This document shows, in pieces, positions 38,963 through 47,390 of a DNA stretch of 58,065 nt. This stretch comes from Cyanobacteria bacterium RYN_339 (lineage in GTDB: Bacteria > Cyanobacteriota > Sericytochromatia > S15B-MN24 > JAQBPE01), in NCBI GenBank assembly GCA_028287685.1, contig JAQBPE010000028.1:1-58065 (forward strand). Reading direction: 5' to 3'. Made by a program: the position numbers and the translations under genes. A model generated the notes under the pieces. The model worked only from the letters and a program-made list of their open reading frames with translations. It was not told where the DNA came from and searched no databases. Each line of letters opens with the position of its first letter. Position 1 is the stretch's first letter.

Positions 38963-40933
38963 TCAGATATTCGAGATCGGCTTGGCGCGCGAGGACGGCT
39001 TGGCGCTGGGCTTCGCGCCGGGCTTTGCGGACGGCTTGGCGCTGGGCTTGGCGGATGGTTTCGCCGACGGTTTGGCGCTGGGCTTGGCCGACGCGGAGCC
39101 GGTGGAGCCGGTGTCCGACGTCGTGCCGCCGCCTTCCGGCACCGACAGGGGCTTGAACGTCTCCGTGCCGGGCTTCTGGCCAGGCTTGAGCTTCTGCACC
39201 TCGAAGGTGGCCGGCTTGGTGATGCCGGACGACTCCCAGTTCTGCAACGCCAGCGCGGGCAGGTCCAGCTTGCCCTTGTCTGCCACGCGGATGGCCGTCA
39301 GGGTGTAGCGGTAGCTCTCGCCGTCATGCAGGAGGTTGAGGTCCTTGCTGGACGGCAGCCGGATGGCGGTGCCGCTGGTCCAGCCCTCCCACAGCGTGTC
39401 GCCGTCCTGGCCCACGGACTCGATCGCCACGCGGTAGGCGGTGACGTCGGAGCCCGCGGGTTCCCACGAGAACGAGGCGGCCTTGCCGGGGTTGGTGACG
39501 TTGATGACGGTGGGCGCATCCGGCAGCGGGATCTCGACCTTGGGGTCGGCCACGGTCACGTTGTACTTGTGGACGTAGCTCGTCTGGCCGCCCTCGCCCT
39601 GGCCGGAGGCCACGAGGTGGTAGCTGGCGCCTTCCGGCAGCGACGGCAGCCGCAGGCGGAAGTAGCCGTCCTTGCCGACGGCGGCGTTGGCGATGGGGAT
39701 CTCGCCGTCGCCGACGTTGATGAAGGCACGCACGGCCTGGGGCTTGAGCGCCTTCTTGTTGGCGGGGTCCGGGGCCTTGCCCGTGCCCACCGTGCCCGCC
39801 AGCAGCATCGGCGCGGTCACGGCGCGCAGCACCAACGTGGGCGAGACCGTGCGCTTCTCCTTGCCCAGCGAGACGGGGACTTCCTTCACCATCGCAAAGG
39901 TGGTCACCTCGCCATCCAGCGCGGTTGTCCAGCCGGCGAGGGCGTAGTTGCCGGAAATCAGGCCTTCCATGGTGAAGGCGCCGGCATCGTCGGAGTTGGC
40001 ATGCTGGCCGGGGAACTTGCCGGCCAGGCTGGAGACCTCGACCTCGGCGTTGCCCGCGGGCTGGTTGCCGGCTTGCCGCACCACGCCCTTGAGGGTGTGG
40101 AGGTCATGGGCGGGCACGTCCAAGGGGCGCAGCTTCACGTCCAGGTCCGTGGGCAGGTTGCCCTGGTAGGTCTGGCCCTGGTAGCCAGGTGCCCAGACGG
40201 TGATGCTGTAGGCCACGCCGTCCGGCAGGTCCTTGATCTCGAACTTGCCCTTGGAGTCCGGCTTGACGGTGGTCAGGGGGACGGGCGTGCCCAAGGGCGT
40301 GGGGGCTTCGGATCCGCTGGCGCTGGGCGCCGGGGTGTTCGCAGCGGTGGCCGGCGGGGCGGACGCGCCGGGCACCGTGCTCGCCACCGGCGAGGCGCCG
40401 GCCACGGGCGAGCTGCCCGGGCTGGGGCTGGCGCCGGGCGAGCCCGACGGCGTGGGCGAGGCGAAGGGGTTGGGCGAGCCGAACGGGCTCGGCGGGGGCG
40501 AGCCCAGCTGGCCGAAGCGCGGGTCGTTGGGGTCGGGCAGCTGGGCCACCTGCATCCCGCCCATCACGGGCGCGGGACCAGCTTCGGTGCCGCCACCCGG
40601 CTTGTCGTCCGGGCCCGGCGGGGGCGCGGAGGGGATGGGGGTGCTCGACACCGTCGTGACCACGCCTTCCACGAAGAGCAGGGCCTTGTCGACGGGCTCG
40701 CCGGTGACGGCGTTGATGATCGTGCCCTTCAAGGTGCGCTTGGGGCCTTCGGTCTTGGCCTTGTCCGCGTTGGGATCCTTGACGCCGGGATTGGTCTGGG
40801 GCGGCAAGTTTGCCGCGCCCTGGCCCGGCGCGCCGGCCGGATTACCGCCACACGCCAGCAACACGGCGCCCATGGCGACAGAGACCCCGAAACGGGCCCG
40901 GCGCCAAAGCGGAACGTAATGAGCTGCGGACAT
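38963..40933 (-). CDS. Large lipoprotein with carboxypeptidase-regulatory-like repeats
   Basis: The protein has 656 residues with AGGAGG upstream of ATG 40933. The lipobox LLAC lies at about residues 25–28. Residues about 65–90 are a 'LKGTIINAVTGEPVDKALLF' start of a carboxypeptidase-regulatory-like domain, interrupted by a long Pro/Ser/Gly/Thr-rich linker (about 95–225). More such domains follow ('FEIKDLPDGVAYSITVWAPG', 'LKGVVRQAGNQPAGNAEVEV', 'YFRLRLPSLPEGASYHLVAS'), then a fibronectin-III-like part ('TVINVTNPGKAASFSWEPAG'). The C-terminus holds eight AKPS/AKPG units. It probably projects from the envelope as an adhesin or scaffold. Confidence 0.82.
   Translation of the reverse strand: MSAAHYVPLWRRARFGVSVAMGAVLLACGGNPAGAPGQGAANLPPQTNPGVKDPNADKAKTEGPKRTLKGTIINAVTGEPVDKALLFVEGVVTTVSSTPIPSAPPPGPDDKPGGGTEAGPAPVMGGMQVAQLPDPNDPRFGQLGSPPPSPFGSPNPFASPTPSGSPGASPSPGSSPVAGASPVASTVPGASAPPATAANTPAPSASGSEAPTPLGTPVPLTTVKPDSKGKFEIKDLPDGVAYSITVWAPGYQGQTYQGNLPTDLDVKLRPLDVPAHDLHTLKGVVRQAGNQPAGNAEVEVSSLAGKFPGQHANSDDAGAFTMEGLISGNYALAGWTTALDGEVTTFAMVKEVPVSLGKEKRTVSPTLVLRAVTAPMLLAGTVGTGKAPDPANKKALKPQAVRAFINVGDGEIPIANAAVGKDGYFRLRLPSLPEGASYHLVASGQGEGGQTSYVHKYNVTVADPKVEIPLPDAPTVINVTNPGKAASFSWEPAGSDVTAYRVAIESVGQDGDTLWEGWTSGTAIRLPSSKDLNLLHDGESYRYTLTAIRVADKGKLDLPALALQNWESSGITKPATFEVQKLKPGQKPGTETFKPLSVPEGGGTTSDTGSTGSASAKPSAKPSAKPSAKPSAKPSAKPGAKPSAKPSSRAKPISNI
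38993..39088 (-). repeat. Tandem 12-bp repeat coding for AKPS units
   Basis: Eight tandem four-residue units (AKPS, one AKPG) occupy 96 nt at the 3' end of the large lipoprotein gene. The copy number may vary between strains by replication slippage. Confidence 0.8.
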
Positions 40934-41057
40934 GGCGGCCTCCTGGGTGCGGCGTATAAACGACGAGATATTCTACCAGAACCGGCGAAACCGCATGTGA
41001 CGTAGGCCGCATGCGATTAATGACGTGGTTGGTAGGTGGAGGTCTTGTTATGACGCC

Positions 41058-41768
41058 TTAGGAGGCGGTTTCGGCCGCGGAAACGGCCTTGGCGCCGGCC
41101 CGCGCGGTGTTGAGAGCTGCGTGCGCATGGCGCGTGGGCTCGGGCAACCGGTAGCCCTGGCAGCAAGCAACCACGACTTCGTTGGCTCGGTTGCGATCGA
41201 CGCGGTGGCCAATCGAGATGAAGAGCGGGGCCACGCGGTTCTTGGACCGGTAGACCGTGCCGATGATTTCGCCCTGCCAGACCAACGAGGTGCGCGAGCC
41301 GGCCGAGACCTCGGGCTCCACGTAGCTGCCGACCATGGACGAGCGCGAACACCCGATGGTGGGGATGTCGAGCAAGACGCCCAGGTGGCTGGCGATGCCG
41401 AGGCCGTGCGGGTGGGCGACGCCGGGGCCGTCCACCATGACCAGGTCGGGGGTGCCGACCAGGAGCTCGAGCGCCTTCAGCGCGGCGGGCACCTCGCGGA
41501 ACGACAGCAAGCCCGGGATGTACGGGAACTTGGTGTGGTACTCCACGGTGTGGTGCTCGATCAGCTGGAGATCGGGGTAGCTCACCAGCGAGACGGCCGC
41601 GGTCAACGTATCGCTGAAGCGCGAGTGCGCAATCTCGACGCCGGCAATCGTCTGGATGGTGTGACCCGTCTCGACATCGCTGATACGTGACTGCAGGTCT
41701 TTCTGGATTTGCTGGGCCTCGTAAGGCGGAATGTCCCAGCGGTGTTCGTGCGCGAGACGGATTATCAA
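41058..41768 (-). CDS. nfi: Endonuclease V, with a substituted active-site residue
   Basis: The protein has 236 residues from TTG 41768, with GAGGA about 9 nt upstream. The fold and most motifs match endonuclease V (deoxyinosine 3' endonuclease): 'SFREVPAALKALELL' with Glu 92, 'DLVMVDGPGVAHPHGLGIAS' with Asp 113 and 'HLGVLLDIPTIGCSRS'. The first metal-binding Asp, in 'VAGVDV…' of known enzymes, is Glu 45 here ('TIAGVEIAHSRFSD'). Endonuclease V starts repair of deaminated adenine. Glu in place of Asp could weaken or alter activity. The tail is alanine-rich. It lies 97 nt downstream of the cax gene on the same strand. Confidence 0.88.
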   Translation of the reverse strand: MIIRLAHEHRWDIPPYEAQQIQKDLQSRISDVETGHTIQTIAGVEIAHSRFSDTLTAAVSLVSYPDLQLIEHHTVEYHTKFPYIPGLLSFREVPAALKALELLVGTPDLVMVDGPGVAHPHGLGIASHLGVLLDIPTIGCSRSSMVGSYVEPEVSAGSRTSLVWQGEIIGTVYRSKNRVAPLFISIGHRVDRNRANEVVVACCQGYRLPEPTRHAHAALNTARAGAKAVSAAETAS

Positions 41769-41865
41769 ACGGGTCTTCCTCTAGAAGCCAATACTCCACC
41801 CATATACCCTGGGTATTTCACGCTTCCAGATTCGTTACAAATGTTATTTGAGTCTTGCTTGCACG

Positions 41866-42960
41866 CTACGGGTGTAAGAAGAAGGCTACTGCCAGAATTC
41901 CGTAGGTTGCGAGGAGCATCGTTCCTTCCAACCAGTTGCTTTCGCCGTCCAAGGTGATGAAGTTCGCGATGACCACCGCCATCACCACGGAAAGCACTTC
42001 GAAGGGCGAGAAGGCCAGCGTCAACGGCCGGCCCATCACGGCGCCGGCCAACACCAACGAGGGCGCGACCAACAGGGCGATCTGGGTGGCGGAGCCGATG
42101 GCGATGCCCAGGCTCAGGTCCATCTTGTTCTTGAGGGCCACGGTCACGGCCGTCAGGTGCTCGGCGGCGTTGCCGACGATCGGCACCAGGATCACGCCGA
42201 TGAAGCTCTTGCTCAGGCCGAAGTCGTGCGTGACATGTTCGATCGAGCCGACCAACAGCTCGCTCATCCAGGCCACCAGCAAGGTCGTGCCCACCAGCAG
42301 CCCGACGGCCTTGCCCATGCTCATGGTGGGTTCTTCTTCGTCCTCGTGCTGGCTCTCGCCGCCGGCGTAGAGGTCCGTGTGGGTCTTCAGGGCGAAGACC
42401 AGGTTGCACACGTAGACGGCGATCAGGATCACGGCCACGAAGACGGAGAACCGCTGCATCAGGCCCGGCGGCATGGTGGTGATCGTGGCGGCGAAGCCCG
42501 CAGGCACCAGCAGGCCCACCACGGCCAGCACCAGCAGCGAGGTGTTGAGGCCCGCGATGGTGCGGTTGAAGTACTGGTGGGGGTACTTCATGCCGCCCAG
42601 CAGCATGGCCGCGCCGAGCACGAACAGGATGTTGCCGATGATCGAGCCGGTGATCGAGGCCTGGACGACTTCGTAGAGCCCCGCGTTCAAGGCGAACAGG
42701 GCGATGATCAGCTCGGTCGCGTTGCCGAACGTGGCGTTCAGCAAGCCGCCCAGGCCGGGACCCACGCGCAGCGCGATCTCTTCCGTGGCGTTGCCCATGG
42801 CCTTGGCCAACGGAACGATGGCCAACATGGACGTGATGAAGACGACGCCTGGCCCCCAGTGGAGGTATTCGGCGGCGACCGCAATCGGGAGGAAGGCCAG
42901 GAGGCCGTAGAGGCAGATCGTGAGGAAATCCGGCCCTTGTGGTTGGTTGGGTTCGGACAT
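41866..42960 (-). CDS. Calcium/proton antiporter (Cax family)
   Basis: The protein has 364 residues and about eleven hydrophobic helices. The two inverted repeats carry the Cax signatures: 'LGGLLNATFGNATELIIALF' in the first half and 'VILVPIVGNAAEHLTAVTVA' in the second. An acidic loop in the middle ('AGGESQHEDEEEPT') matches the divide between halves in this family. It should exchange calcium (or another divalent ion) for protons across the inner membrane. It starts 4 nt after the stop of the cytochrome-like gene, with no obvious ribosome binding site, so translation may be coupled. Confidence 0.93.
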   Translation of the reverse strand: MSEPNQPQGPDFLTICLYGLLAFLPIAVAAEYLHWGPGVVFITSMLAIVPLAKAMGNATEEIALRVGPGLGGLLNATFGNATELIIALFALNAGLYEVVQASITGSIIGNILFVLGAAMLLGGMKYPHQYFNRTIAGLNTSLLVLAVVGLLVPAGFAATITTMPPGLMQRFSVFVAVILIAVYVCNLVFALKTHTDLYAGGESQHEDEEEPTMSMGKAVGLLVGTTLLVAWMSELLVGSIEHVTHDFGLSKSFIGVILVPIVGNAAEHLTAVTVALKNKMDLSLGIAIGSATQIALLVAPSLVLAGAVMGRPLTLAFSPFEVLSVVMAVVIANFITLDGESNWLEGTMLLATYGILAVAFFLHP

Positions 42961-42964
42961 CGGC

Positions 42965-43297
42965 TTAGAACGATCGGTAGTGGTAGTACTGCTTGTTCAA
43001 GTACCGGGCCATGTCGAAGACGTCCTGCTGCGAATAGTTCTGCTCATCGCCCACCACCTGCTCGTAGTAGTCACGCACGGCGTAGGCCAGTTGGTTGTAG
43101 TTCTTGACCTTCTTGACGCCATTCGGCTTCGTGAAGGCGTCCGCCGGATGGCAGGTGTTGGCGCAGTTCTGGCGGATCAACGCCTTGCCGCGCTCTTCGT
43201 CTGCCGTGTAGGCGCGGTCGAAGTCCAACCCTTCCCGGCACCCTAGCAACAGCATAGCCGCGAAGGCTAGCGACATGAGGACCTTGGGACGGTGCAT
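42965..43297 (-). CDS. Small cytochrome c-like lipoprotein with a CX3CH motif
   Basis: The protein has 110 residues from ATG 43297, with AGGAG upstream. The lipobox LLLGC is at residues 16–20. The mature part has 'EERGKALIRQNCANTCHPAD', in which Cys-x-x-x-Cys-His is one residue longer than the usual heme c site CxxCH. 'YSQQDVFDMARYLNKQYYHY' near the end looks like the C-terminal helix of a cytochrome c fold. A distal methionine ligand is not obvious. It may bind heme c or be a degenerate or metal-binding relative. The cax gene follows after 4 nt. Confidence 0.65.
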   Translation of the reverse strand: MHRPKVLMSLAFAAMLLLGCREGLDFDRAYTADEERGKALIRQNCANTCHPADAFTKPNGVKKVKNYNQLAYAVRDYYEQVVGDEQNYSQQDVFDMARYLNKQYYHYRSF

Positions 43298-43376
43298 GGC
43301 AGGTCTCCTGGTGCGAACAAGCAAGGTGGATCGAGCCCAGTTTAGCCGACGCTTGCCCGTCTGGGAAGTGTTCCCG

Positions 43377-43841
43377 TTACTGCGCGATCACCGGCGCCAC
43401 GTGGATCGGGTAGTCGATCGGCCCGAACGGCGTGTCGAAGTGGCCGGTGCCTTCCAGGCGGTAGGTGAAGCGCCCGCGCGTGATGAAGGCCTGCCGCAGC
43501 TCGTTGCTGACGTCGCGGAAGCGCAGCGTCGCGTGGATGGGCAGCGGCCGGACGTCGTGGGCGGGCACGTGGATGGGTTGGGGCGTGCTGCCGGACAACG
43601 CGCGCAGGTCATTCACGAACAGCACGTAGTCGATCCGGTCGAGCGCGATTTCCGTCTCCGTGGGGTTCTCGAGCTCCAGCGTGACGGTGACGTTGGCGCC
43701 CGTAAGGTCCATGCCGTCCAGCGACACGCCCTTCAGGTGGAAGGCGGCCTGGCGGATGGCCTCGCGCTGGGCGTAGGCCTGGTAGAGGCTGCACCCGGAC
43801 AACATGGAGACACAGGCCAGGGCGGCCACGAGGCGCTTCAT
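43377..43841 (-). CDS. LEA type 2 family (LEA14-like) lipoprotein
   Basis: The protein has 154 residues with AGGAG upstream of ATG 43841. The lipobox LSGC is at residues 14–17. The domain has 'VSLDGMDLTGANVTVTLELE' then 'NPTETEIALDRIDYVLFVND', the LEA14 (water stress and hypersensitive response) pattern of a strand followed by Asn-Pro and a helix or loop, and 'DVRPLPIHATLRFRDVSNEL'. The family is structural, with no known enzyme activity, and is often linked to stress tolerance. It lies 8 nt after the large UshA-like gene in the same direction, so the two share a transcript. Confidence 0.85.
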   Translation of the reverse strand: MKRLVAALACVSMLSGCSLYQAYAQREAIRQAAFHLKGVSLDGMDLTGANVTVTLELENPTETEIALDRIDYVLFVNDLRALSGSTPQPIHVPAHDVRPLPIHATLRFRDVSNELRQAFITRGRFTYRLEGTGHFDTPFGPIDYPIHVAPVIAQ

Positions 43842-43849
43842 TCAGACTC

Positions 43850-46708
43850 CTAAAACCAGATGCCGTAGAACGGCTTGAAGGCCAAAGAATAACCCAAGCC
43901 AATCTTGAAATCCAGGCTTGACGCCCAGCTCATGGTCGCCGGCACCTTGCCGCGGTACAGGAAGTAATCGGCGCCGAGGCTCAGGGTGAACCGCTCCCAG
44001 ACAGGCAAGCTTAACGAGGCGGAGGCGTCCCATTGCCACCCCAGGCGGTCGGGGCCGTCCGTGGGGGTGGGCAGGTAGTTGACGAGGTCCAACCCGGCCT
44101 TGACGGTCACGGGCAGCGTCTCCAGCGTGTGTTCGAAGGTCGCGCCCAGCTGCGTGCCGGGCTCCAGGTAGCCTGGCCGGGCCAGGTCGTCCTTGAGCAG
44201 CAAGCCCGCGCGCAGCTCCTTGAAGCCGAGCCCGGGGTAAAGCACGATGCCGGTGCCGGCATTCAACTCCGCGCGGCGTGGCTTGGTCACGCCCTCGGCC
44301 ACGTCCGGCACGAACTCCGTGGTGTAGCTGGTGTTCACGAAGGGCGTGGGGCTCCAGGCTTGCAGGAAGGCGGGATGGAGGAACTTGAGGCGCAGCTCGC
44401 TGGACAGCACCGCCTCGTCTTCGGCGTCCTGGGTTACGTCCTCGCCCGTCTTGGCGTGCAAGGTCGCGCGCTTGTAGGTGGCCTTGGCCCGGTTCTCCCA
44501 GGCCCAGTCGCGCGAGTCCCACAGGCCCGAGAAGCGGCCCTTGCCGCCCAGCGCGAAGCTGCCAGGCGTGGTCACGCGCGTGTTCCGGACCTCCTGGAAG
44601 GGCGCGTTGCCCGTGTTGTCGTAGTTGTTCAGCAGCAGTTGGCCGTCGTCGAGCTGGAAGACCCAGCGGGGCTCGACCTCCAGCCCCTGGGGCTGCAGCA
44701 TTTGCGCGTACTCTCGCATGTAAGGGGGCGTGAAGGCATCGCCGTAGGCATGCTTGCGCTGTAGGAAGGCCGCCAGCACCAGCTCGCGCAGCGACTGCTG
44801 GCGCTCCACGATCGGCCGCTTGGCGAAGGTGGCCTCGAACAGGGCGTGGCGGGCCACCATGTCGGTGGTGGTGACGCGGTACAGCTCGACGTCGCTGATG
44901 TCGGCGCCCATGACCTTGCCCGCCACCGGGTCGAACCCCGAGAAGGCCAACATGTGGGTGTCTGCGTCCTGGTCCACCAACTGCTTGAGCGCCTTGCCCG
45001 TCAACGAGGTGGTGACCACGCGATCGCCCACGTCGAGCCAGCTCTCCACGGAAAGCTGCGGCACCGGACCGATCAGCACGCGGCCGACGGGCAGTTCGCG
45101 CGTGATGGCGATTTCGGCCGCGGTGGCCTGGCGCAGCGTGTTCGCCACCAGGCGGGTCCAGCGCGGGCGGTCGAGCGCTGGCAGCGTGCCCGGCTCCACC
45201 AGCTTGGCGTCCGGGGCCGCGGCGGCGGCCTCGCGCAGGTCCGGCAACAAGAAGACCCGGCGCGCGGCCTGGTAGCGGTCCAAGGTCACGTTCAGCTGCC
45301 AGCGCCAGCCTTCGTCCTCCGGCAGCTCATCCGTGACCAGGTGGGCCTCGTTGCGCAAGGCGCGCATCTCCGGGCGCCCGCCGGGTGGGGCGTCATAGAT
45401 GGCCTCCAGGCGGCCCACGCGGTTCGGGCTGGACTTTGCGACCATGAAGGTGCGCTGGATCCGCACGCGGCGGGGGCCGCCCACCTCCACGCGCTCCGAG
45501 AAGACGTCGCCCGGCAGGCCGTCGAAGTCCGCCAGCACGGCCGTCACGCCGGGTAGCTGCCGCATGACGGCGAGGCGCTCGTCCCTTACGTTCGTGAGCA
45601 CCAGCGTGACGTCCGGCGCTTCGGCCTGGAGGGCCTCCAACTCCTTGCGGGCCGCGGCGATCGCCTCCGTAGCCTGCCACGCGGCCTGGGGCCCCACCGC
45701 GCCACGCAACTCCAGGGCATGGTCGTCCACCAGCCCGATCAGCGCGAGCTTCAGCCCGCCTTGGTGCACGATCAGGTGGCCGGGCAACGGCTTGTGCGCG
45801 GACGTGCGCGGCGTCAGGTTGGCCGCCAGCAGGGGCACCATGGCGGCCAGGCGGCCCCACTCGTCGTCCGAGAGCCCGAGCTCCGTCTCCGCCGGCACGA
45901 CGGCGTCGTACCCGAGGCTGGCGAGGCGCAGCAGCGTGAACTCGCGCTGGTCGCGCGAGAGCTGGGTGTAGCCCGGGTCGAGGATGTTGCCCACGTCCAC
46001 CGTCAGCGCCGGGCGGCCGGTGGCCTTGCGCAAGTCTTGCAGCAGCCGGGACCGGCGCAGGCCGTCGCCCAGGGTGCGCCCCACCGCGAGCAGCGGCGTC
46101 TGCTTCCCGCCGCGCGTGAGCGCCACCGTGCCGGCCGGGCACATCTCCCAGCGGGTGGGGTCGTCGAAGTAGCCGGGCGCCGGCGGGGCGGCGGCGCGGC
46201 CGAGCAAGTCCAGGCGGAGGCCGTCGCGGTTCGCCAGGCGGTAATGCTTGCCACGGGCCAGGTAGGCGTCGCCGAAGCCGCCGCCTTGCTTCAAATGGTC
46301 CAGCAGCCAGGCGATGGGCCAGGCCTCGGGCGTCACCACGAAGGCGAAGTCGCTCGACAAGTATGGCAGTTCGCCCGCGGGCTCGACCGCGATCGGCCCA
46401 TGGGCGAAGAAGGCCTGGAAGTCTTCCAGCGTCAGCGGTCCGTGCTCCGTATAGAGCACGAAGCCGTCGCGGCGGAAGACGTTGTCGGCCACGAAGCCAC
46501 CGGCCTCGAAGTCGCGCGGCAGCTCGGGCTGGAAGAGCGGCCGCACCTCCGCGAAGTCCAGCCGGCCGCTGGCGAGGCCCCCGCTGAAGCCCGTGTAGAA
46601 CACGTCCAGCCGGCGCTCCTCGGGCGGTCCTTGGGGCGCTTCGGCCAGGGCGGGCGCGGCGGCAAGCAACCAGGCCGTGAGGCAGGATATCCAGGGGGTA
46701 GGGCGCAT
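43850..46708 (-). CDS. UshA-like 5'-nucleotidase relative (catalytic residues lost) fused to a C-terminal beta-barrel
   Basis: The protein has 952 residues with AGGA upstream of ATG 46708 and a signal peptide ending ALA (about residue 22). Residues about 35–440 follow the metallophosphoesterase part of 5'-nucleotidases in order and spacing ('RPALTVDVGNILDPGYTQLS', 'LASLGYDAVVPAETELGLSD', 'MVPLLAANLTPR'), but the metal ligands of D-x-H, G-D and G-N-H-E are not there. Residues about 480–660 fit the 5'-nucleotidase C-terminal domain ('VESWLDVGDRVVTTSLTGKA'). Residues about 690–952 are strand-rich, ending 'YSLAFKPFYGIWF', like an outer-membrane barrel. The role is unknown; it could be a surface receptor or a non-catalytic nucleotidase-like protein. 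Confidence 0.72.
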   Translation of the reverse strand: MRPTPWISCLTAWLLAAAPALAEAPQGPPEERRLDVFYTGFSGGLASGRLDFAEVRPLFQPELPRDFEAGGFVADNVFRRDGFVLYTEHGPLTLEDFQAFFAHGPIAVEPAGELPYLSSDFAFVVTPEAWPIAWLLDHLKQGGGFGDAYLARGKHYRLANRDGLRLDLLGRAAAPPAPGYFDDPTRWEMCPAGTVALTRGGKQTPLLAVGRTLGDGLRRSRLLQDLRKATGRPALTVDVGNILDPGYTQLSRDQREFTLLRLASLGYDAVVPAETELGLSDDEWGRLAAMVPLLAANLTPRTSAHKPLPGHLIVHQGGLKLALIGLVDDHALELRGAVGPQAAWQATEAIAAARKELEALQAEAPDVTLVLTNVRDERLAVMRQLPGVTAVLADFDGLPGDVFSERVEVGGPRRVRIQRTFMVAKSSPNRVGRLEAIYDAPPGGRPEMRALRNEAHLVTDELPEDEGWRWQLNVTLDRYQAARRVFLLPDLREAAAAAPDAKLVEPGTLPALDRPRWTRLVANTLRQATAAEIAITRELPVGRVLIGPVPQLSVESWLDVGDRVVTTSLTGKALKQLVDQDADTHMLAFSGFDPVAGKVMGADISDVELYRVTTTDMVARHALFEATFAKRPIVERQQSLRELVLAAFLQRKHAYGDAFTPPYMREYAQMLQPQGLEVEPRWVFQLDDGQLLLNNYDNTGNAPFQEVRNTRVTTPGSFALGGKGRFSGLWDSRDWAWENRAKATYKRATLHAKTGEDVTQDAEDEAVLSSELRLKFLHPAFLQAWSPTPFVNTSYTTEFVPDVAEGVTKPRRAELNAGTGIVLYPGLGFKELRAGLLLKDDLARPGYLEPGTQLGATFEHTLETLPVTVKAGLDLVNYLPTPTDGPDRLGWQWDASASLSLPVWERFTLSLGADYFLYRGKVPATMSWASSLDFKIGLGYSLAFKPFYGIWF

Positions 46709-46862
46709 TTCCTGGACTCTATGCCCTCCGCAAGGGGACGGGCAAGCAACTTCACGAAACTTAGCGGGGCGATCGCCCCCCTAACCCTTCCTGGCTTGCT
46801 GTGCAAGCGGCCGCCGGCGGGTAGGTTATGTGGGAGCCGCCCCGTTGACAGGAGACCCGCCA

Positions 46863-47378
46863 ATGCCCCAGCCCATCCGCCTCTTCGCCCTGTCCCTGGC
46901 CGGCGCTCTTGCGTTGTCGGGTACGGGCTGTGCCAGCCTGTTCGCCAAGGCACCGGCCAAGGCGGAAGTCGCGCCTGTAGCGTTGACGCAAGAGGAAGCC
47001 GACGTCTTCAACGCCACCAACGAATTCCGCAAGGCCAACAACCTGCCCGAGCTCAAGCCGGACGTGAAGCTGGTGGCCCTGGCCCGCCAGCGCAGCCGCG
47101 ACATGGCCGCGCGCGACTACTTCTCGCACGTGTCGCCGGAAGGCGGCGACGTCTTCGCCAGCATGCGCGACGAGCGGATCACCTATTGGGCCGCCGGGGA
47201 GAACCTGGCCCGCAACAACTTCCCCGCCGAGACCTCCGCCGCCGAGGCGATGGACGGTTGGCGCAAGAGCCCCGAGCACCGGGCCAACCTCCTGCACCCG
47301 GCCTTCGGCCACATCGGCGTGGGCGTGGCGAAGGCCAAGGACGGCAAGGCGTACATCACGGAAGTCTTCACGGACTGA
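46863..47378 (+). CDS. CAP domain (SCP/PR1-like) lipoprotein
   Basis: The protein has 171 residues with AGGAG upstream of ATG 46863; the frame is open 33 nt further but lacks a site there. The lipobox is SGTGC. The CAP domain has 'VFNATNEFRKANNLPELKPD', 'LVALARQRSRDMAARDYFSH', the 'AAGENLARNNF' segment with the conserved Gly-Glu-Asn, and 'MDGWRKSPEHRANLLHPAFG' with 'HIGVGVAKAKDGKAYITEVF'. The conserved histidines and glutamates of the CAP cavity are present. CAP proteins bind sterols, lipids or metal ions; the bacterial ones are secreted and of varied function. It ends 12 nt from the convergent histidine kinase. Confidence 0.93.
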   Translation: MPQPIRLFALSLAGALALSGTGCASLFAKAPAKAEVAPVALTQEEADVFNATNEFRKANNLPELKPDVKLVALARQRSRDMAARDYFSHVSPEGGDVFASMRDERITYWAAGENLARNNFPAETSAAEAMDGWRKSPEHRANLLHPAFGHIGVGVAKAKDGKAYITEVFTD

Positions 47379-47390
47379 TGGGGCTGCAGC

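Noticed and set aside
38993-39088. CRISPR-like array
   Set aside because: The 12-bp tandem units have no spacers and are the coding repeats of the AKPS tail of a lipoprotein.
38077-39156. Plus-strand open frame opposite the exonuclease gene
   Set aside because: The minus strand encodes a complete DEDDh exonuclease; the plus frame has shadow composition.
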